Shown piece by piece: positions 59,001 through 64,000 of a stretch of 64,000 nucleotides of DNA. Under the pieces are notes generated by a model that was given only the letters and a program-made list of their open reading frames with translations, ran no database searches and was not told the origin of the DNA. Each line of letters begins with the position of its first letter. Position 1 is the stretch's first letter. Source of the stretch: Planctomycetota bacterium (GTDB taxonomy: Bacteria; Planctomycetota; UBA8742; UBA2392); NCBI GenBank assembly GCA_020425605.1, contig JAGQRH010000001.1, forward strand, positions 206,455-270,454, given 5' to 3'. A program made the position numbers and the translations under genes.

Positions 59001-61328
59001 CTACGGGTTTCGAGAGAACCAGTCTTCCCAGGCACGCTTGTTTGTGCCGAAGTCCTTGCCACCGGAAAGCTTGCCCAGTGCCCGCTGCGCGCCTGAGCGG
59101 ATGGCTTCATCCGAGTTGGACAACAGCCGGATCAATGAAGCATTTGCCTTGCGCTCACCGATTGCGCCAAGCGTGTCAATCACGGTCAGCACGATCAACT
59201 CATCATCCGGGTCGGACAACATCTCCTGCACGGGCGTGAGTGCATCCTTGGCCTTGAGCTTGCCGATCTCGAGCAGCGCCGTGCTGCGGACACTGACCGA
59301 CTCATCCTCAAGGTGTTTCAGCAGCACCGGTACAGCACCAAGGCCCTTGTCACGGGCCAGAAGGCGCAGGTACTTGCTGCGGTGCCCGGCTTTGTCCATG
59401 TCGAGGACTTCGCCGTCGATCTCAATCGCATTCTTCGGGCGTTCCACCACAGGCGTCTTAACGCGCGGAGTCTCGGTGGGCATTTCGCGTGACTTGCGTT
59501 CCGGCACGGCGGCGATGTCTTCGGCTGACTGGTGCATTGGGCTGTAGCGGTAGTAGACCTCCAGGCACAGAACCGACAGCGCAGTGCTGTAGAGATCGCC
59601 CATGATCGGCCCGATCCAGGTGTCGTCTGCAGGCCATGAGCCCTTACGCGAGCCGCGCAATACCTGATGCGGCAGCAACTCTTCCTTCAGCGCCTTGTTC
59701 CATTTTGCCCAGCCCGGGCCGTCACCGTCGTTCAGCAGGAACATTCCCAGCGTGCCGTAATACAGCCCGTAGAACGTGTTGTAGTTCGGGTCTTCGGCGC
59801 CATTGCTGGGCTCAAAGAATCCCTCGTATCTCGGCGGGTTCTTCAGCAGGAGGCGCTCGGCGTGAATGTTGCGTTGCTCGAAGCGTTCGCGATCCAGAAT
59901 CGTGCGGGCGGTAAGCCCAACGCCCACCATGCCGATGCCTTTGCGGGTCGAAGGCAATGAGCCGTAGTTGCGGTCCGCATAGTACGTCTCGCCATCTTTG
60001 GTGCTGTAGCGATCGTACAGGTCGGCCAGGCCGGTCCAGGTGCGGGCGTTGACCCTGATGCCGACGGCCTTGGCACTCTTCAGCGCGAGCGTCGCCCATC
60101 CGCTGATGGAAAGGTCGTTGCGCTCAAAGGGGCGATTCTCGGCGCTGCTGGTCACGTAGCCGGTATAGTCCCAGCCGCCGCCCCCGCCCTGTGTGCGCTC
60201 AAGGAAACGCACGGCCGACTCCGCCGCGTCACCAATCTCTTCGTCGCCGCACAGCCCGTAGGCTTCGCACAGCACCAGCGTCGCGACCGTGTGCGTGTAC
60301 ATCTGCGAGATGTTGTGATACGCGATGCAGCCATCGCTGGTCTGTTGACGCATCAGCCACTTCACAGCGCGCGAGACGTTGCGGCTGTAGGTGCCCTCTT
60401 CCGGCGAGTTGCCGGCCGCCAGAAAGGGCAGAGTGCAAAGTGCAGTCATAGGCCCGCGGTAGCCGTTGTCGCTGGTTGCCCAGCTTGGCCGAACGGTAAA
60501 GCCGTCGTTGGGGTCCCAGCTGCCATTGTTCTGCTGCGCCCTGGCCAGGTACTCGAGCCCGAGGTTGACGGCGTTTTCTGTGTCCGCACCGCCGCCGTGC
60601 TCCTTGATTGCAGCAGCTTTGCTGTCGCCCTTGCGGTTCCTGAACAAGCCTGAGCCTGCGGGCGTGTCCTTGCTGGGGCTCGGCTGTCCGCCGCCGAGTC
60701 CCTGACTGGAGTCCGGACGAAGCAGCGCGTTGCGGGCCGGCGGGTTCGGTGCGGGGGGTGCAACCTGCGGTAAGGGCGTGTAGGGCCGGTCTTCCGGGGG
60801 TGCCTCGTACTCCGGGTCGCCGGCGAGAATGTCCGGGTCTTCAAGAATCTGATCCGGCATGACGAGGTCGTCGTCTTTCGGCAGCAGATTCAGCATTTCG
60901 ATTTCGTCCGGCTCGGGCGCCGTCACGGGAGCAGCGGCGATGTCTTCGACGACATTGGCCCGCTGCACAAAGTCGACGGCCTTGCGGATGTCGTTGCTGA
61001 ACAGCAGTGCGATGCAGAGTGCCAGGATGTGGATGCACGCCGCGATGCCGAGGCTGTTCCAGGTCCACTTGCCGAACTGCGTGATTACTGCGATGGCGCG
61101 TTCACCGCGCGGCTTGCGGATGTTCTTGCCGCGTAGAAGGGCCGGCTGTGCGAACTTCGGCAGCCGCACGTTGGCCGGGCGTTCCAGGCCGGCAATCTCA
61201 CGGATCTTGCCGTCATGCAACTCGTGCACGGCGGGCGAATAGCAGACGGGACAAGGCCGGCCTTCATAGACCAGCTTGCTGCCGCAACGGCTGCACTTCG
61301 GTGGGGCTGAGATGGCGACTGCCTGCAT
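59001..61328 (-). CDS. Zinc-ribbon / membrane / terpenoid-toroid / HEAT-repeat protein
   Basis: A 775-residue multidomain protein. N-terminal zinc ribbon with Cys12-x2-Cys15 and Cys26-x2-Cys29, one membrane helix (91-110), a disordered acidic/proline-rich region (~115-220), then a terpenoid cyclase/prenyltransferase-like alpha/alpha toroid (LEYLARAQQNNGSWDPN, AVKWLMRQQTSDGCIAY, GGGGGWDYTGY, the QW-like motifs) and a C-terminal HEAT region (LLKHLEDESVSVRSTALLEIGKL). Proteins of this composite kind are typical of Planctomycetota; the toroid here is probably not a cyclase because I cannot see the DxDD or DxxD cluster. GGAG lies 9 nt before the ATG at 61328. It converges with the TPR lipoprotein. 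Confidence 0.85.
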   Translation of the reverse strand: MQAVAISAPPKCSRCGSKLVYEGRPCPVCYSPAVHELHDGKIREIAGLERPANVRLPKFAQPALLRGKNIRKPRGERAIAVITQFGKWTWNSLGIAACIHILALCIALLFSNDIRKAVDFVQRANVVEDIAAAPVTAPEPDEIEMLNLLPKDDDLVMPDQILEDPDILAGDPEYEAPPEDRPYTPLPQVAPPAPNPPARNALLRPDSSQGLGGGQPSPSKDTPAGSGLFRNRKGDSKAAAIKEHGGGADTENAVNLGLEYLARAQQNNGSWDPNDGFTVRPSWATSDNGYRGPMTALCTLPFLAAGNSPEEGTYSRNVSRAVKWLMRQQTSDGCIAYHNISQMYTHTVATLVLCEAYGLCGDEEIGDAAESAVRFLERTQGGGGGWDYTGYVTSSAENRPFERNDLSISGWATLALKSAKAVGIRVNARTWTGLADLYDRYSTKDGETYYADRNYGSLPSTRKGIGMVGVGLTARTILDRERFEQRNIHAERLLLKNPPRYEGFFEPSNGAEDPNYNTFYGLYYGTLGMFLLNDGDGPGWAKWNKALKEELLPHQVLRGSRKGSWPADDTWIGPIMGDLYSTALSVLCLEVYYRYSPMHQSAEDIAAVPERKSREMPTETPRVKTPVVERPKNAIEIDGEVLDMDKAGHRSKYLRLLARDKGLGAVPVLLKHLEDESVSVRSTALLEIGKLKAKDALTPVQEMLSDPDDELIVLTVIDTLGAIGERKANASLIRLLSNSDEAIRSGAQRALGKLSGGKDFGTNKRAWEDWFSRNP

Positions 61329-61396
61329 GGGGTGGAACTCCGCGGGGAGTACCGGGGTCGTTTCTACGCAGGTTCATTATCGGGCATGCCAGGGGC

Positions 61397-61714
61397 TTAG
61401 TAAAGCGCAAGTTCAAGCCTGATGGTGCCTTGCATTGCCAACCAGCCAATGAGGCAGCCCATGAGCAGATTGGCGAAGACCACAAGAGCGGCCTTGGCCT
61501 GAAAGCTGCGTTTTTTCGTCTTGTGCCTGAAAACGTTCATTCCAAGCAGCATGCCGAGTGCGGCGAACGGCAGGCCCAGCAGCAAAAGCGTCCTTTCAGG
61601 CGTGCGTGACCCGGCGCCGGTCCTGGCCAGCCGCTTGTCCCAGCCCTGCGCAGCGAACGCGACCAGGTTGGTCACGAACAAGATTGCAGCAACAATCCCG
61701 ACGGGAAAGCTCAT
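61397..61714 (-). CDS. DUF1294 family small membrane protein
   Basis: The protein has 105 residues: a first helix VGIVAAILFVTNLVAFAAQG, the family motif WDKRLARTGAGSRTPERTLLLLGLPFAALGMLLGM and RHKTKKRSFQ, then a last helix ALVVFANLLMGCLIGWLAM. D-K-R-x-A and the R-H-K-T-x-K motif are hallmarks of DUF1294; function unknown. ATG at 61714 matches family starts; GTG at 61726 is an alternative. It lies 68 nt after the 3' region of the UbiA/aminotransferase pair and before the toroid gene, in the same direction. Confidence 0.88.
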   Translation of the reverse strand: MSFPVGIVAAILFVTNLVAFAAQGWDKRLARTGAGSRTPERTLLLLGLPFAALGMLLGMNVFRHKTKKRSFQAKAALVVFANLLMGCLIGWLAMQGTIRLELALY

Positions 61715-61764
61715 TGGGTCCCACACCAGGCCTCTAAGAACTGCACTTACAGGTGGCTCTGTGC

Positions 61765-62922
61765 CTACTTGAGCTCACGAAGTCGTTTGCACGCTTCTTC
61801 CAGGACTGGCAGCTCCTTGGCGTAGCAGAAGCGCAGCAGCTTGCTGCCACGACCTGAGCCCGGCTCATAGAACGCGCTGCCCGGAATGGCGGCGATCTTC
61901 GCGCGCTTGAGCAACTCCATGCTGGCGGACTTGTCGTCTGCCCAGCCCAGCTCTGAAAAGTCAGCCATCACGTAGTAGCTGCCCTTCGGCCAGAAGGGCC
62001 TGAACCCTCCGGCCTCAAGTGCCTCACAGATCATCTGACGCCCGGTCGCGTAGTCCTTGCGCATGTCTTCATAATACTGCGGCGGCGCGTTCAGCCCTTT
62101 GAGCACGCCTCGCTGCAGAGGGTGGGGGGCGCAGATGTACAGCAGGTCGCTTGCGACGGCCGCCTTGTCCATGATGTCCGCGGGCGCGGCGAGATACCCG
62201 ATGCGCCAGCCAGTTATGCTGAAGGTCTTGCTGTAGCCGCCCAGAGTCATCGTACGCTCACGCAATCCATCAATCGTCGCAGCGCTGATGTGCTTAAGAC
62301 CGTCGTAGGTGATGTATTCGTAAATCTCATCGCTGTAGACCAGCAGGTCATGCTTGACCGCAAGCGCGGCAAGCCATTGCAGATCTTCGCGCGAATAGAC
62401 CATGCCGCCCGGGTTACTCGGTGTGCAGATCACGATTCCGCGCGTGCGCTTGCCGATGGATGCCTCGATGCTTGAGCGGTCAAGTGCCATGGTCGAAAGG
62501 TCAATCCGGCCGTACACCGGCTTGATGCCCGCCATAATGAGGGTGTTCAGGTGATAGCCATAGAATGGCTCCACCAGGATGACTTCGTCGCCCGGGTTCA
62601 GTGTGGCAAGCACGGAGCAGGCAAATGCTCCGCTACTGCCGACCGTGACGCATAGCTCGGTCTCGGGGTCGTACGTAAGCCCGTTGAACTCGTGCAGCTT
62701 CTCGCTGATCTTGCGGCGCAGTTCGATCAACCCGCGCGCGTGCGTGTAGATTGCCTTGCCACCTTCGATGGCTTCAATCGCGCCCTGCTTCACCAGCGGA
62801 TGGGTGGGCAGATCACAGATGCCCTGGCCGAGGTTGATCCCGCCGACCTTGTCGCACTCGATCGTCAGGCGTCGGATGTCGGACTGCACCAGGTGCTGCA
62901 TGCGGTCAGCAATGCGGCTCAT
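61765..62922 (-). CDS. Class I/II PLP-dependent aminotransferase
   Basis: The protein has 385 residues of the fold-type I aminotransferase family. Phosphate-binding and pyridine residues are in place: the Schiff-base Lys232 in LGGYSKTFSITGWRIGYLA, Asn170 in the TPSNPGG motif, Asp198 and Tyr201 in VYSDEIYEYITYDG, and Arg240. N-terminal INLGQGICDLPTHP resembles the IGxPDFxTP motif of the aspartate/alanine/aromatic group. The substrate cannot be deduced; candidates are the aspartate, alanine, kynurenine or diaminopimelate classes. ATG at 62922 overlaps the stop of the UbiA-family gene by 4 nt, so the two are coupled. Confidence 0.93.
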   Translation of the reverse strand: MSRIADRMQHLVQSDIRRLTIECDKVGGINLGQGICDLPTHPLVKQGAIEAIEGGKAIYTHARGLIELRRKISEKLHEFNGLTYDPETELCVTVGSSGAFACSVLATLNPGDEVILVEPFYGYHLNTLIMAGIKPVYGRIDLSTMALDRSSIEASIGKRTRGIVICTPSNPGGMVYSREDLQWLAALAVKHDLLVYSDEIYEYITYDGLKHISAATIDGLRERTMTLGGYSKTFSITGWRIGYLAAPADIMDKAAVASDLLYICAPHPLQRGVLKGLNAPPQYYEDMRKDYATGRQMICEALEAGGFRPFWPKGSYYVMADFSELGWADDKSASMELLKRAKIAAIPGSAFYEPGSGRGSKLLRFCYAKELPVLEEACKRLRELK

Positions 62923-63935
62923 GTAAGCTTCCGGATCAGGTTGCCGTAGAATTCGTAGGGCACGTAGGCGAGCACGAAGCCGACCTGGATGAAGATCATC
63001 AGGTAGTACATGTGTCGCCAGGCGGGATGGTTCTCGGTGTTGGTCAGGGACTCCGGATCACTGAGAATTCTCACCGCGATCTGCGCACCCCACACCGCAC
63101 AGATTCCGCCAAGGATACACAGGTCCACAGCGTGGCCGGTCAGCAGCCGGAAGCCGCTCAACTCACCGACGCCAACGGCAGCTGGCAGCAACAGGAACGG
63201 CAGCACGAGAAATGGCGCAACCAGCTTCGCCGCCTTGGCTGGCCCGTGCACAACGGGCAGTGTCTTGACGCCATATGCCGCGTCGCCACGGGCATCCGCA
63301 AAGTCCTTCGTCGTTGTCGCCCCCACAAGGAACAAGCCCATTACCAGGCCGATGTACCACGCTTCCCATGACAGCACGCTCTGCGCCAGCGACCAGCCGG
63401 CGACCTTGAGCAGCGTCCCGCGTGGCAAGGCAACCGTCAGGTTGGCCCACCAGCCGCGCGCCTTCATGCGCACGGGCGGAACGCTGTATGCCGCGCTGAA
63501 CAGCGCCGCCACGATGAACAGTGCGAGCGTGCTCCAGTGGCCGGTGAGCGCACTGACCGCGGCAGCCAGCACCAGCGCCATTGCACCCGCGACACCTGCA
63601 AGGATTGCCGCGCCGAGCGGTGATACCTCGCCGGTGCACAGCGGGCGCCCCGGCTTGTTGATTCGGTCAATGTCGAGGTCGAAGATCTGGTTCAGCGCGT
63701 TGCTGGCGATGTTCAGCAACGCTGCCGCAATCGTGCCGAGCAGCAGCACGCGCAGAAACACAAGGTCGTCAACCTTCCTGCCTGCCGCGAAGTAGGCCAC
63801 GACCCCGCCCGACGCCATGCCCAGCGCCGGCGCGACCAATGTGAACGGCCGTGCCAGCCGAACGTAGCCCATCACGGCCCGGCGCGTGCGGTAGCGCGAA
63901 ACGATTTCATCGGATGGGAAGTACGTCGCAGACAT
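62919..63935 (-). CDS. UbiA-family prenyltransferase
   Basis: The protein has 338 residues with eight or nine membrane segments. The first Asp-rich motif is N-x3-D-x3-D at 82-90 (NQIFDLDID), followed by RINKPGRPL. The second, KDFADARGDAAYGVKTLP, has the D-x-x-D-x-x-G-D pattern of the UbiA superfamily. Members transfer prenyl chains to quinone rings, heme or lipid headgroups; the acceptor is unknown. The similarity to GGGP synthase-like and MenA-type proteins is equal at this level. The start at 63935 is tentative, since no ribosome site supports it over 63944 or 63974. It is coupled to the aminotransferase by a 4-nt overlap. Confidence 0.9.
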   Translation of the reverse strand: MSATYFPSDEIVSRYRTRRAVMGYVRLARPFTLVAPALGMASGGVVAYFAAGRKVDDLVFLRVLLLGTIAAALLNIASNALNQIFDLDIDRINKPGRPLCTGEVSPLGAAILAGVAGAMALVLAAAVSALTGHWSTLALFIVAALFSAAYSVPPVRMKARGWWANLTVALPRGTLLKVAGWSLAQSVLSWEAWYIGLVMGLFLVGATTTKDFADARGDAAYGVKTLPVVHGPAKAAKLVAPFLVLPFLLLPAAVGVGELSGFRLLTGHAVDLCILGGICAVWGAQIAVRILSDPESLTNTENHPAWRHMYYLMIFIQVGFVLAYVPYEFYGNLIRKLT

Positions 63936-64000
63936 GGGCGCCATGGTAGGGCGGGCGACGAGGAATGTCAGCAACGGCCGGGCAATAGAAAAGCCCCGCC

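Noticed and set aside
1..64000. tRNA, rRNA, CRISPR array, prophage or insertion sequence
   Set aside because: I scanned intergenic stretches for T-loop motifs, spaced direct repeats and transposase-like proteins, and found none. A covariance or repeat-finder run would be more sensitive.

Overview
The window is about 64 kb of gene-dense, high-GC DNA with short intergenic gaps. It has no rRNA, tRNA, insertion sequence, prophage or CRISPR that I can see. The gene content points to a Gram-negative-type (diderm) bacterium: LptE-like and LptC/LptA-like lipopolysaccharide transport proteins, many lipobox lipoproteins, an OmpA/Pal-type protein, an Mla/MCE lipid-transport operon and an alpha-2-macroglobulin. 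Large secreted orphan proteins, carboxypeptidase-regulatory-like beta-sandwich proteins and a zinc-ribbon/TM/terpenoid-toroid/HEAT protein resemble what is common in Planctomycetota and other PVC-type or uncultivated lineages. That placement is inference and should be settled with marker genes (hisS, ftsH, recO).

Layout. 1-2700 (-): two tandem paralogous GT-C-like membrane proteins, the first cut by the window edge. 2830-18453: envelope genes, namely a small secreted orphan, a convergent 2113-residue thioester-containing alpha-2-macroglobulin, a divergent 1042-residue secreted orphan, a cytoplasmic orphan carrying an in-frame REP-like palindrome, and a pair of carboxypeptidase-regulatory-like proteins. 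18450-23372 (-): a YdcF-like protein, a MarR regulator, a lipoprotein, glmS and a small orphan. 23450-36299 (+): a long co-directional run of CBS/CorC protein, recO, two lipoproteins (one LptE-like), ftsH, folP, cdaA, cdaR, a giant LptC/LptA-like protein and cmk. Many of these overlap by 1-17 nt, so translational coupling is likely. The run joins c-di-AMP synthesis, envelope export and proteostasis.

36368-43545 (+): a PEGA-like lipoprotein, an M16 peptidase, a coupled secreted orphan, an OmpA/Pal lipoprotein and an S9 peptidase. 43542-49894: bshA (bacillithiol pathway) with a strongly promoted, terminator-ended structured RNA just upstream, then rimO, a nucleotidyltransferase-like gene behind heptamer repeats, an isolated small gene, and hisS with an unusual C-terminal domain. 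49983-53672 (-): a partner-switching module (STAS antagonist, RsbW-like kinase, SpoIIE phosphatase) plus pgpA. 53743-58976 (+): an Mla-type operon (STAS/MlaB, MlaE, MlaF, two MCE proteins, TPR lipoprotein). 59001-63935 (-): the zinc-ribbon/toroid/HEAT protein, a DUF1294 protein, an aminotransferase and a UbiA-family prenyltransferase.

The observations most worth following are a degenerate GIY-YIG-like domain fused to histidyl-tRNA synthetase, an unassigned ~235-nt structured RNA (possibly an attenuating leader of bshA), an in-frame 41-bp REP-like palindrome, and the cdaA/lpt operon with its giant LptC-like protein.
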